A stretch of 64,000 bases of DNA from an uncultured Alphaproteobacteria bacterium (lineage in GTDB: Bacteria > Pseudomonadota > Alphaproteobacteria > Thalassobaculales > Thalassobaculaceae), in the NCBI GenBank assembly GCA_902589475.1, contig CACITD010000006.1, positions 1 to 64,000 on the forward strand, in the 5' to 3' direction. This document shows, piece by piece, positions 18,650 through 28,799 of the stretch. Position 1 is the stretch's first letter. Each line of letters opens with the position of its first letter. Under the pieces are notes generated by a model. That model was not told where the DNA came from and did no database searches. It saw only the letters and a list, made by a program, of their open reading frames with translations. Both the position numbers and the translations under genes were made by a program.

Positions 18650-21600
18650 TTAGTGAAAATCACGACTATTAAAATTTACTCGAGCTATTTTCTCTTTGCT
18701 AGTTTTATTCGTTAATGATTGGACTGCATTTGTTGATACACAGGTTTGCTTACTTTTAATCGTATCCTTATTTCTCTCGACCTGATGTTGATTTTGTTCT
18801 GGTAACTCCGATAAATAAAATGTCAAATCTTGAAGATTTTCTGCAATCAAATGAATGACTTCCCCTTCGCGCTGTAGTTTCCCTGTTACACCTAATAACT
18901 TCGCATTCATAACGGCGCGTTTAAAACGCTCAAATTGACGAGACCAAATAACAAGATTTGCAACACCTGTATCATCTTCAATAGTGATAAATAGAATTCC
19001 TTTAGCCGTACTTGGACGCTGTCTTACCAGCACCAAACCAACCACACTTACGCGTTCCCCATCATTAAGGTCATTGAAGGAAGAAATCGGTTTGTAAAAA
19101 CCTTTGGGAAAAACATTACGTAATAGACTAAGAGGGTGAGACTTAAGAGATAATCTGAGAGAGGCATAATCATCCATTACTTCTTCACCAAGATTTGAGT
19201 CTGGTAGATCTACGCCAGGTTCGCTATCAACAACAAAGTTCTTGCCAACACTTAAAAGGGTATCAAACAATGGCAGTTCTTGTTTTTTCTTTTGGTTATT
19301 TCTAAATACAGACGCATTCAGCCCGCGCACATGCCAAAAAGCCTGTCGTCGTGAAAGTGAAAGTGATTGAAATGCATCTGCACGGGCTAATATTTCTAGG
19401 GTCATCGACTGGATACCTGCACGGATACTCAATTCCTCTATATTTCGATAACCCTCCCGCCTATTCTTTTCGATAAGAACCGCCTCTCCCTTTCTCAATC
19501 CTTTAATTTGATTCATTCCCAACCTTAAAGCCAAAGTACCATCTTTTTGACGTTCTAAGTCACAATCCCAATTAGCCATATTTACGTCTGGCGGCAATAC
19601 AATAACTCCATGTTCACGAGCGTCTCGGACAATCTGTGCTGGCGCGTAGAACCCCATAGGCTGAGAATTTAACAAGGCAGCCGCAAAAGTAGCTGGCATA
19701 TGACATTTCATCCAACTTGACACGTAAACTAATAATGCAAAACTCGCTGCATGACTTTCTGGAAAACCATAATTGCCAAACCCTTCAATCTGTCTAAAAC
19801 AACGCTCTGCAAATGACTTTTCGTACCCTCGTTCAACCATACCTGCGATCATTTTAAGACCTAGCTCACCAATTTTATCTGTTTTACGGAACGTTGCCAT
19901 TGCTTTACGTAATTGGTCTGCTTCACCAGGGGTAAATCCCGCAGCAATAATAGCAATTTTCATTGCTTGTTCTTGGAATAAAGGTACACCCAACGTTTTA
20001 TGCAGTACTTCGTGTAATTCCTTAGACGGCAAATCAACTGACTCTTCACCATTACGGCGTCTTATATAGGGATGCACCATATCACCTTGTATGGGACCAG
20101 GTCTTACTATTGCTACCTCTATAACTAAGTCATAAAATGATCTTGGTTTAAGTCGAGGTAGCATTGCCATTTGCGCACGACTCTCTAGCTGGAACACACC
20201 TAGTGAGTCACCTTTGCATAACATGTCGTATACTACGGGATCCTCCGACGGGATATTTGATAGATCAAGTTCAAGACCATAATGACGACGAGCGATATCA
20301 AAACCTTTTCGCAAGCAACTCAACATGCCGAGTGCTAATACATCTACTTTTAATATTCCAAGTGCATCTAGGTCATCCTTATCCCATTCAATCACGGTGC
20401 GGTCTATCATCGCTGCGTTTTCTATCGGAACTAATTCGTCTAACCTATCACGTGTTATTACAAAGCCACCAACATGTTGAGAGAGATGTCTAGGAAAGCC
20501 GATTAGCTCTTTAGCTAATTTGATAACAAGTCGAAGAATTTTATCTTTAGGGTCAAGACCAATCTCTAATAGTTTTGAGGCAGATATATTTTTAATATCA
20601 CTGCCACGAACCTGACTAACCAATATATCAATTATAGCGTCTGAAAGGCCCATGGCTTTTCCAGCTTCTCTTATAGCGCTACGCGAGCGGAACGTAACCA
20701 CTGTTGCAGCTAACCCGGCACGCTCTCTACCATAAGTCTCATAAATGTGCTGAATTACTTCTTCACGTCGTTCATGCTCAAAATCAACGTCTATGTCTGG
20801 TGGTTCACCGCGTGCTTCACTAATGAACCGCTCGAATAATACCGCAGATTGGTTGGGGTCAACTGCTGTTATGCCTAAGCAATAACAAACTGCCGAATTT
20901 GCAGCAGAACCACGTCCTTGACATAAGATATTACGCTCACGTGCGAATTTCACCATGTCATAAACTGTTAAAAAATATGGCGCATATTTTAATTTTTCTA
21001 TTATATCTAGCTCATAATTTATCTGCTTTTTAACTGACTGAGGAACTCCTAGTGGATATTTATCAATCGAATAACGCTTTTTTGCTCCTTCCCAAGTCCT
21101 AACTCTTAGCTCATCTTCTGCGCTATTGCCTGATCGCGTTAAAACACTTGGATATTTATATCTTATGTCAGTCATTGAGAATTCACACCTGTCAGCAATC
21201 TCAATTGTCTTTGTGATTGCATCCGGATACTTCTCAAACCCGTTTTTAATTTCCAGGGGAGACTTCAAGTAACGCTCTGCATTTAACTCAAGTTCAAAGC
21301 CAGCTTGCGTTATAGTGCATTGCTTACGTATGCATGTTAAAAGGTCTTGAAGTGGTCGACGACGAGGGTGATGATACAGAATATCATTGGTAGCAACCAT
21401 TGGCGCACCAGATTGTTCAGCTAACTTTTGCAGTGCAGCCAGCCTAGAGTCGTCATCTTCTCTATAGCACAACGATGCAGAAAGGTAGACTGAACCAGAT
21501 AGTTGTTCCACCCATTTTGATAGTTCATCCGCAAACTCTGAATCAATCCTCTTTTGGTCTACGTATAACTTTGATGCACTAAAAGATAATGGAGGTAAAA

Positions 21601-21982
21601 TAATTAAAATTTGTCCCTGTAGGTATTCAACTATATCCGAACGCCATAACTTACACATTGATTTTTGCGCTCTGCGCTTACCTAGGGTTAGTAACTTTGA
21701 TAGTCTACTATATGCGCTGCGGTCTTTTGGTAAGCATATGAAACTAGCACCATCTTCAATATCTATCCGTGCTCCTATAATTGCCTGAATTCCTTTGGCC
21801 TTTGCCGCTGTATGAAAACGAACTACCCCAGCGAGTGTATTACGGTCCGTCAAAGCGATAGCCCTATAGCCAAGAAAGGCAGCTCTTTCAATTAGCTCTT
21901 CCGGATGTGAACCTCCTTCGAGAAAACTAAAATTGCTCAACACATTAAGTTCTGCATATGCTGCTATATGTTTTTCCATCAT
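18650..21982 (-). CDS. dnaE2: error-prone DNA polymerase III alpha subunit
   Basis: PHP domain AYAELNVLSNFSFLEGGSHPEEL; CQGRGSAANSAVCYCLGIT; PPDIDVDFEHERREEVIQHIYETYGR. ATG at 21982 (MMEKHIAAYAEL) lies 8 nt after imuB; the ORF track begins at 22018. Confidence 0.95.
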   Translation of the reverse strand: MMEKHIAAYAELNVLSNFSFLEGGSHPEELIERAAFLGYRAIALTDRNTLAGVVRFHTAAKAKGIQAIIGARIDIEDGASFICLPKDRSAYSRLSKLLTLGKRRAQKSMCKLWRSDIVEYLQGQILIILPPLSFSASKLYVDQKRIDSEFADELSKWVEQLSGSVYLSASLCYREDDDSRLAALQKLAEQSGAPMVATNDILYHHPRRRPLQDLLTCIRKQCTITQAGFELELNAERYLKSPLEIKNGFEKYPDAITKTIEIADRCEFSMTDIRYKYPSVLTRSGNSAEDELRVRTWEGAKKRYSIDKYPLGVPQSVKKQINYELDIIEKLKYAPYFLTVYDMVKFARERNILCQGRGSAANSAVCYCLGITAVDPNQSAVLFERFISEARGEPPDIDVDFEHERREEVIQHIYETYGRERAGLAATVVTFRSRSAIREAGKAMGLSDAIIDILVSQVRGSDIKNISASKLLEIGLDPKDKILRLVIKLAKELIGFPRHLSQHVGGFVITRDRLDELVPIENAAMIDRTVIEWDKDDLDALGILKVDVLALGMLSCLRKGFDIARRHYGLELDLSNIPSEDPVVYDMLCKGDSLGVFQLESRAQMAMLPRLKPRSFYDLVIEVAIVRPGPIQGDMVHPYIRRRNGEESVDLPSKELHEVLHKTLGVPLFQEQAMKIAIIAAGFTPGEADQLRKAMATFRKTDKIGELGLKMIAGMVERGYEKSFAERCFRQIEGFGNYGFPESHAASFALLVYVSSWMKCHMPATFAAALLNSQPMGFYAPAQIVRDAREHGVIVLPPDVNMANWDCDLERQKDGTLALRLGMNQIKGLRKGEAVLIEKNRREGYRNIEELSIRAGIQSMTLEILARADAFQSLSLSRRQAFWHVRGLNASVFRNNQKKKQELPLFDTLLSVGKNFVVDSEPGVDLPDSNLGEEVMDDYASLRLSLKSHPLSLLRNVFPKGFYKPISSFNDLNDGERVSVVGLVLVRQRPSTAKGILFITIEDDTGVANLVIWSRQFERFKRAVMNAKLLGVTGKLQREGEVIHLIAENLQDLTFYLSELPEQNQHQVERNKDTIKSKQTCVSTNAVQSLTNKTSKEKIARVNFNSRDFH

Positions 21983-21990
21983 ACGACTTC

Positions 21991-23586
21991 TTAGGCAAAA
22001 AAACCGTGCAGATACCAATGTGAACGTTCATGATTTTTTTTTATGAATTCCTTAAACAACCAATATCGACGTCCTTGAGTGTCCTCAACCCTGAAATAAT
22101 CGCGTGTCAGATGATAATTTTCCATATACCACCATTCTGGGCTAATACGTTCCGGTCCGTTAACTCTTCTTATCTGTATATTATTGCGACGCCATTCAAA
22201 GTTCTTTGGTCTACCGCGCTTACACACCAAAATAGAACTTAGACGCTCCGGGGGCACTGCTAAGCGCAGAGGGCGAACTGCTAAAAAATAATCCAGTGAT
22301 CGTTGTGCCCTCTCACTCGTTCTAAACGTTTCTAGATTGGAAATAGCATGCCATACCATTTCAGAATGTTCCGGGCAGTAGCTCTCTTTCAAAGAGTGCA
22401 ACGTTACTGAACTAATACCAAATCTGTTTGTTAAACTATCTATAAGTTCCGATAGCTTAAGCTCAGATGTTTCACTTTCATTATTTAAATGGACTTGTTT
22501 ATATTGGATAACATCAGTTTCAGTTGCTTCTAACGTAACAACGTCAACTCCTGCATCTAATAGATAATTATCAATTTTTTCGGAGAACAATCTCAAAATG
22601 ACATCTGAGTTTTGACTTACTTCGCTGGTCCGAATTTTTAACTCCTGCACCTTTCCATCAATTTTATATAAGCTAAGTCGCAGTTGTCTTATACCTAACG
22701 AGCGCGTTACAAGCATCTCAATGACTTGGGGAAGCAAGTGACCAAGTATTTGTTTTATTGTTTCTGAATTACTAATTGGCTCAAGCAAAACTAATCTTGC
22801 CAAGTAAGGCGAATGTAATGTTTGTGGCGATACAGTTTCTTTTTCTATTCCTAATGCTTGATCTAAGCGCAATCTTATATTCTTACCAAACCTGGCACGG
22901 AGAGGAGCTCTTGGTACTAACATTAATTGACTGATTTTCCGCAAACCAACTTTACTCAAATCGTCAACTGTATTCTTTGGTAAACGCAAAGCAGATAGAG
23001 GTAATTCAGAAAGAGCTGCTTGTTGCTCACCTGGTGCGATTAACTGGGTCACCCCGCCACTAAAGCGTGCTACTGCCCAAGCACTGCCCGGTGTATCAGA
23101 AATAGCACCAAATGCTGTCCAGTTTATAGCTGTTAGACGTGCGATAATGTCATTTAAAAGATCAGCTTCTCCACCAAAGAGATGGGCGCAGCCTGTAATA
23201 TCCAACCAAATGCCAGCATTCCCTAATCCCTTATTTGCTTCATCAATAGAGACAAGTGGCGTATATCGTCCGCACCATCTTGCCAAGGTTTCGATCGCCA
23301 GTTGATCAGCGATCAAGTCTGCCTCAAATACCAATAAACTTGGGCACGCTGCCAAGGCATCCTCAAGCGATAGTCCAACAGCAACCCCCATTTGGAATGC
23401 CAGAGGACACGAGGCGATAACAACCCTTCGACCTGCCCGATCTTGAATAATTATTATACCCGAAAAATCATCTTGCTTTGCTCTTTTATCAATCTCAATA
23501 CGCTTATGCCGTTCGATCGAAAAATGAGGAAACCAGAGATAAAGTAATCGTCTTCTCACTTTATTTTGTTCTTGTTTTGTTCTCAT
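21991..23586 (-). CDS. imuB: ImuB-type Y-family polymerase-like protein
   Basis: RRLLYLWFPHFSIERH start, GAISDTPGSAWAVARF, C-terminal RDYFRVEDTQGRRYWLFKE; sits directly upstream of dnaE2. An alternative GTG start is at 23559. Confidence 0.92.
   Translation of the reverse strand: MRTKQEQNKVRRRLLYLWFPHFSIERHKRIEIDKRAKQDDFSGIIIIQDRAGRRVVIASCPLAFQMGVAVGLSLEDALAACPSLLVFEADLIADQLAIETLARWCGRYTPLVSIDEANKGLGNAGIWLDITGCAHLFGGEADLLNDIIARLTAINWTAFGAISDTPGSAWAVARFSGGVTQLIAPGEQQAALSELPLSALRLPKNTVDDLSKVGLRKISQLMLVPRAPLRARFGKNIRLRLDQALGIEKETVSPQTLHSPYLARLVLLEPISNSETIKQILGHLLPQVIEMLVTRSLGIRQLRLSLYKIDGKVQELKIRTSEVSQNSDVILRLFSEKIDNYLLDAGVDVVTLEATETDVIQYKQVHLNNESETSELKLSELIDSLTNRFGISSVTLHSLKESYCPEHSEMVWHAISNLETFRTSERAQRSLDYFLAVRPLRLAVPPERLSSILVCKRGRPKNFEWRRNNIQIRRVNGPERISPEWWYMENYHLTRDYFRVEDTQGRRYWLFKEFIKKNHERSHWYLHGFFA
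23568..23582 (+). promoter_or_regulatory. LexA (SOS) box, alphaproteobacterial GTTC-N7-GTTC type
   Basis: GTTCTTGTTTTGTTC reads exactly GTTC-N7-GTTC at the 5' end of imuB. Confidence 0.75.
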
Positions 23587-23680
23587 TTGAGAACATTAAT
23601 CGTATCGCCGAAAAAAATAAACAATCTACTTCACATAACATTATTATGATTGTGAAAAATGCCAATATGAAATAGCTAAT

Positions 23681-24420
23681 CTAGTCTGAGGTTCTTTTTT
23701 GGACGATATTACTGTAAGCGACGTTCACGGCAGCCATTTTCTCCGTAGCGTGACGCACAAACTACTCGGGCATCCCACTAGCGACAAGTTTATCCGGATG
23801 ATTCTCCAAAGTAAGCCGCCTATAGGCATGCTTAACCTCCTCATCTGAGGCAGATGGATCAACACCCAAAACACTATATGGGTCGTCAGCTCTTGAGATA
23901 TTGTAAGTCGCCAGCAACCGCTTAAATTGAGATTCATCAAATCCAAAGATTTGAGCCACTCTCCCTAAGTAATCAATTTCCTCGGAATTAACGACACCAT
24001 CTGCCTGTGCTATATAAATTAAACTCCCTAAAAGTTCCTCGAGAACTGGGGATTGCGGATTAAACAGTTTTTCAATCTGCCTCGCATAAACTTCAAAACC
24101 AGCAACATCTCTTCGTGCCAAGTCCCAAACGCGTCCAACATTCTTAATTTCGTTCTCTGGTATATGGAAAATTTTACGAAAAGCTGTAATTACATCCCTT
24201 GTTACAACTCCATCTGCTTTAGCCATCTTTGCTGAAAGAACGATAACGCCAATCGTAAAAGCAATTTTTTGCTTTGATGCTTCCTTATCTATGGGCATAC
24301 CCTCAGAGTTTGATGTAATTTTATAATCAGCATGTCCCGCTGCTGTACCTATCAACGCACCAAGCGGGCCTCCTAATGCAAGGCCAGCTGCCCCCCTATA
24401 ATTTTACCCCAAATACTCAT
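23681..24420 (-). pseudogene. djlA: DjlA-like (TerB + DnaJ) co-chaperone gene with frameshift and in-frame amber
   Basis: ORF 23762..24355 encodes TerB + J domain (HAYRRLTLENHPDKLVASGMPE*). The expected N-terminus MSIWGKIIGG|AAGLALGGPLGALIGTAAGH needs 1 extra G at 24391-24396. Downstream of the TAG the frame continues as FVRHATEKMAAVNVAYSNIVQKRTSD*. Confidence 0.8.
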
Positions 24421-24642
24421 GATATCGTTTTATCCAAAAGTAAAAAATGCAACTAACAATAAGTAGTATTTCATTACTAAAAGCTATTTTTTACAATGTC
24501 CCTATTCATGCTTTATTCAAAAATGGTTGTCCATATAATTTGAGAGGTGAACGCATTTAACTCTTAGCAAGAGCTCTATATTGGTATACTAATAGTAAAT
24601 ATTTTGGCACTTACTGGAATTTAATTTTTTCGGGGAAGATCA

Positions 24643-26046
24643 ATGCACGTCGACGCAATACCATCAGATGCGCTCACGCGTGAAAAGGTAATCGGAATAA
24701 TGTTACAGCGCTTTGGTGATCAGTTCACTACAGCCGAAGCTATTAGAGAACGACACGGAAAAGGGGAAAGTTATCATAGCGTAGCTTCACCCGATGGCGT
24801 ATTTTTCGCAAAATCAACGGAAGACGTAGCGGAAGTTGTTAAAATTTGTGCAGATCATAAGTTTCCCATCGTACCTTTTGGTGTAGGAACCTCTCTAGAA
24901 GGTAACATTGCGGCTCTGAAGGGAGGTATTTGCGTTGATTTATCGATGATGAATGAAATTCTAGAAGTTAATGAAGAAGACTTGGATGTAAAAGTACAGG
25001 CTGGCGTTACTCGCAAACAACTTAATGATTTCTTGAGGGACACCGGACTATTTTTTCCAATTGACCCGGGAGCAGATGCTTCAATTGGCGGCATGGCCGC
25101 AACAAGAGCATCCGGCACCAATGCAGTTAGATACGGTACAATGCGAGAAAATGTTTTATCGTTGACCGTTGTGACCGCCGACGGTCGTATTGTACAGACG
25201 GCTAGGAGAGCTAGAAAGTCGGCGGCTGGTTACGACCTTACCCGATTATTCGTTGGCTCTGAGGGAACGCTTGGTATTATCACAGAAATACGCTTGAAAG
25301 TTTATGGTATTCCAGAGTCCATTACATCAGCGGTTTGTCAGTTCGAGGATTTAGAGAGTGCTGTAAACACATCTATACTTATAGTGCAAACAGGTATTCC
25401 TGTCGCACGCATGGAATTGCTGGATGACGTGCAGATGGGAGCATGCATCAGTTATTCAAAATTAGAGGGTTATGAGGAAAAGCCCACCATATTCTTCGAA
25501 TTCCACGGCACTGAAACGGGTGCTAAAGAACAAGCCGAGACCGTTCAGGCAATAGCAGAGGAATTCGGTGGATCCGCTTTTCAATGGACCTCCAAGATGG
25601 AAGATAGAAATAAACTTTGGCAAGCACGTCATGACGCCTACTATGCAGCTATTGCTCTAAGGTCAGGGTGCCAAGGCTGGGCAACGGACGTTTGCGTTCC
25701 GGTTTCTCGCTTAGCAGAATGTATCAACGAAACAAAAGATGACCTCGAAGAAACAGGACTTATTTCGCCATTAGTAGGTCATGTCGGAGATGGAAACTTC
25801 CATATGCTCTACATAGTCGATCCTAATAACCAAGAAGAAATGGCGAAAGCTCAGGCACACTCAGATCGAATGGTAATGCGAGCATTAGAGATGGGAGGGA
25901 CGTGTACCGGGGAACATGGCGTGGGCTACGGAAAAATTCACTTTTTAACCAATGAGCATGGTGACGCAATGTCATTGATGCGATCACTTAAAACAGCCTT
26001 TGATCCAGATAATATAATGAACCCTGGCAAAATAGTTAATATTTGA
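24643..26046 (+). CDS. FAD-binding oxidase (GlcD / cytochrome D-lactate dehydrogenase-like)
   Basis: FPIVPFGVGTSLEGNIAALKGGICVDLS, RASGTNAVRYGTMRENVLSLTVVTADG, GHVGDGNFHMLY, GGTCTGEHGVGYGK. Confidence 0.93.
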   Translation: MHVDAIPSDALTREKVIGIMLQRFGDQFTTAEAIRERHGKGESYHSVASPDGVFFAKSTEDVAEVVKICADHKFPIVPFGVGTSLEGNIAALKGGICVDLSMMNEILEVNEEDLDVKVQAGVTRKQLNDFLRDTGLFFPIDPGADASIGGMAATRASGTNAVRYGTMRENVLSLTVVTADGRIVQTARRARKSAAGYDLTRLFVGSEGTLGIITEIRLKVYGIPESITSAVCQFEDLESAVNTSILIVQTGIPVARMELLDDVQMGACISYSKLEGYEEKPTIFFEFHGTETGAKEQAETVQAIAEEFGGSAFQWTSKMEDRNKLWQARHDAYYAAIALRSGCQGWATDVCVPVSRLAECINETKDDLEETGLISPLVGHVGDGNFHMLYIVDPNNQEEMAKAQAHSDRMVMRALEMGGTCTGEHGVGYGKIHFLTNEHGDAMSLMRSLKTAFDPDNIMNPGKIVNI

Positions 26047-26053
26047 AGAGAGT

Positions 26054-27001
26054 CTATTCTACACAAGACTGAAATATCCATTTAGATATCCATCCCGCAA
26101 TTTTGTCTGAATGACGATCCATCATCAGCATGTGAGAGGCGCCCTCGAAGCCAACATCAGGCAATGAGATAAGCGAGGCGTTTCCGCCTAAAGAGTTCAT
26201 ATGTTCACAAAATTCAGCTGCTTCCGTTCGCGCACTTTGCCACCTTGGCGACTCATCAATATAATCTCCGAGTAAGACAAGCCAGGGCGCTTTCTTTGCT
26301 ATATCCTTATTTATATCAGTCAGCCTAGGCCAACCCGATGCTTCCACACAGATTAAACCTTTAATAACATCTATATTTTCCACAGCAGCCTTTCCTCCAA
26401 GAAAACCACCCTGACTATGACAAATGAGAACACACGAACCAATTTTTTTAAGTGCTTCTCCAATACCCCGTACTTGTGCTCCCGAAGTGCTAGTCCACCG
26501 CGGTACAAATTGACGTTGAAAAGCCTCCATATACTCTAGTGGGAATTCAAGTCCTTTAAATGGCTTGCCACTTTGATAATTTTCTGGTTTGCCAAAACGA
26601 AAAATATCCCAGGCCTCCTTCAAAGTTCGTTGGATAGGTTGGCCGTCCCAAACATTTTCAATTGCACAAAACCCTGAACGACCTCTCTCCACGTTGTCCA
26701 AAACATAAACGGCAAACCCTGCAGATAAAAAATTATGTAACCAGCCAGGCCGCCCATCGGGTGTTGTTTCCCAACAAGCACCCGTCAACCCACCCCCATG
26801 AAGCAGCACTAAAGGCCATTTATACTGACGTTTTTGTGGAATAAAATATTGGACATAAACTTGTTCTATTAGGAATTCTCCATTCGGATCCTGATCATGA
26901 TAGGAAGTTTCCGTAAACCAGACTTTACGGTTCGGTTGGTTACGCACCTCAACAATCCGGCCACCAACATGAAAACTTCCAAAATCACTTAAATAATACA
27001 T
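26054..27001 (-). CDS. alpha/beta hydrolase (esterase-like)
   Basis: LVLLHGGGLTGACWETTPDGRPGW and CHSQGGFLGGKA nucleophile elbow. Confidence 0.82.
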   Translation of the reverse strand: MYYLSDFGSFHVGGRIVEVRNQPNRKVWFTETSYHDQDPNGEFLIEQVYVQYFIPQKRQYKWPLVLLHGGGLTGACWETTPDGRPGWLHNFLSAGFAVYVLDNVERGRSGFCAIENVWDGQPIQRTLKEAWDIFRFGKPENYQSGKPFKGLEFPLEYMEAFQRQFVPRWTSTSGAQVRGIGEALKKIGSCVLICHSQGGFLGGKAAVENIDVIKGLICVEASGWPRLTDINKDIAKKAPWLVLLGDYIDESPRWQSARTEAAEFCEHMNSLGGNASLISLPDVGFEGASHMLMMDRHSDKIAGWISKWIFQSCVE

Positions 27002-27113
27002 TGCACCAACACCTTCTAAAATTCACTAGTATGCCTTCAAACCAAAAAAAGACGTTTGCAGTAATATCTTTATTAAAATCATTTTATGCCTATTCTTTTA
27101 TAGATATCAAAAA

Positions 27114-27917
27114 TTGTTGCTAATGGAGAATAAAATGCGTTGGGTCAGAGTAAAAACACAGAATGGGCCATCATATGGTATTATTAACAACGACATTATC
27201 TCTCTTGTCCGAGGAAATCTTTTTGAAACAATCGAGCTTACAGGCGAAGAAATCAAGCTGGCCAATGCCAAAATTATGGTGCCGTTGGAACCCAAAACTT
27301 TTTATGCAGCCGGCTTAAACTATGCGCAACATGTTATAGAGCAGGCTAAAGCAAACAATCGAGAACCCAACATCCCAGATGAGCCGCATGTTGGTTACCG
27401 AGCTAATAATGCTTTGATCGCAGATGGCGAACCAATAATCAAACCCAACGACTCCTCTGAAGAGTTTCAATATGAGGGTGAGCTGGTCGTTATAATTGGT
27501 AAGAAAGGAAAAAACCTAACGGAGGATGAAGCACTCGATATTGTTTTTGGATATAGTATAGGCAACGACATAAGTGAACGAAAATGGCAGAGGGAAGATA
27601 GAACGATGTGGCGGGCAAAAAATTCAGATACTTTCAAACCTCTCGGTCCTTGGATTGAAACTGATGTAGATCTCAATAGCTTAACAACAAGAGTGACGGT
27701 GAATAATCGTGAAGTGATATCTTTTAAAACAAACAGCATGATCTTTGGGGTGAAAAAGTTCATAAGTACCATGTCTAAGTATTTAACCTTGGTTCCAGGG
27801 GATATGATCTGGATGGGTACGGAAGGCCACTCAGAAAACTTGAAGATAGGAGATGTGTGTAAGGTTTCTATTAGCGGTATAGGTACGCTAAGCAATCAAA
27901 TCATTGCGGACAAATAA
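27114..27917 (+). CDS. fumarylacetoacetate hydrolase family protein
   Basis: FYAAGLNYAQHVIEQA, EFQYEGELVVIIGKKGKNLTEDEALDIVFGYSIGNDISER, GDMIWMGTEGHSENLKIGD. Confidence 0.93.
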   Translation: MLLMENKMRWVRVKTQNGPSYGIINNDIISLVRGNLFETIELTGEEIKLANAKIMVPLEPKTFYAAGLNYAQHVIEQAKANNREPNIPDEPHVGYRANNALIADGEPIIKPNDSSEEFQYEGELVVIIGKKGKNLTEDEALDIVFGYSIGNDISERKWQREDRTMWRAKNSDTFKPLGPWIETDVDLNSLTTRVTVNNREVISFKTNSMIFGVKKFISTMSKYLTLVPGDMIWMGTEGHSENLKIGDVCKVSISGIGTLSNQIIADK

Positions 27918-27971
27918 TGAATACGCAGAACATCTTGGGAAGGCACAAATCCGCCCAAAATTTGATTATTC

Positions 27972-28799
27972 TTATTTGAATAATTTAATAACACTACTCG
28001 GGTCGCCATTTGATATGGCTAAAGTTTGCCTTGATAATTGAGTTTGAATACTCTGGGCTGTAATGCGAACGCCTTCACGTTCAACATCACTTTCCAATAT
28101 ATTACCAAGATTCTTAATTAGCGTCTCATTGAAATCTTGGAGACTTCTTTGCCTTAAACTAACCGCTTTATCGGCTCCTCCTAACGTCGTGCTTGCTTCT
28201 GCCAAAGTTGCTTCTAATAGCTTAAATTCACTCTGGAGGATTGAATTTGGATCATTTATCCTGCTGCCATTTTTTATTGCCGCAGATAACGAATTAATCG
28301 CTGATCCGAGAGAGGATTGAGATGTTATAATTAAGTTCTCACCAGTTGCCGTTGCGACTACATTTAAGTCTTCGCCATTAGCACTAAGGAGATTAACAGA
28401 ATTAAACTCGCTACCCCCAATGAACCCCTCTGCTTGATTTAGTAAATTTTCAAGGTCAGTTGTCAGGGCTCTCGTCTCGCTTTCAGAATTATTGGAGTTT
28501 GCTAAGGATATAAGTTTATCCTGAATAACCACCGCTAGTTCTGAAATGTTTTTTACTCCGGCTTGAGCCACGGCCACAGCACCGCGCGCATTTCCCAGAT
28601 TTTGTGTCAATATTGAAGATACTCTTAATTTACTGCGAAAAATTTGGTCTGTAATCTTATTGGCAGTGATTGACTTTTCAGTTGCACTTCCACCCAAAGC
28701 CAAACGGTTTATTGCACGGTTGGACGGCCTTTTGTCCGAGTTTAAACCTCTTAAAGATTTAAAAAACTCAGAGCTTCCTGTTAACGGAGTGATAGCCAT
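27972..28799 (-). CDS. short, divergent flagellin-like protein
   Basis: Flagellin-type helical N-terminal region (NLGNARGAVAVAQAGVKNISELAVVIQDKLISLAN) and C-terminal QTQLSRQTLAISNGDPSSVIKLFK. Confidence 0.75.
   Translation of the reverse strand: MAITPLTGSSEFFKSLRGLNSDKRPSNRAINRLALGGSATEKSITANKITDQIFRSKLRVSSILTQNLGNARGAVAVAQAGVKNISELAVVIQDKLISLANSNNSESETRALTTDLENLLNQAEGFIGGSEFNSVNLLSANGEDLNVVATATGENLIITSQSSLGSAINSLSAAIKNGSRINDPNSILQSEFKLLEATLAEASTTLGGADKAVSLRQRSLQDFNETLIKNLGNILESDVEREGVRITAQSIQTQLSRQTLAISNGDPSSVIKLFK

Noticed and set aside
23725-23946. 73-aa minus ORF at the djlA 3' end
   Set aside because: Out-of-frame reading of the djlA remnant; the in-frame continuation past the TAG explains the region better.
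27467-27895. 142-aa minus-strand ORF opposite the FAH gene
   Set aside because: Antisense to a clear FAH-family protein; no support.
27965-27984. ATTATTC-TTATTT-GAATAAT hairpin at the flagellin/FAH convergent junction
   Set aside because: Very AT-rich 7-bp stem overlapping the flagellin coding end; likely weak and possibly chance.
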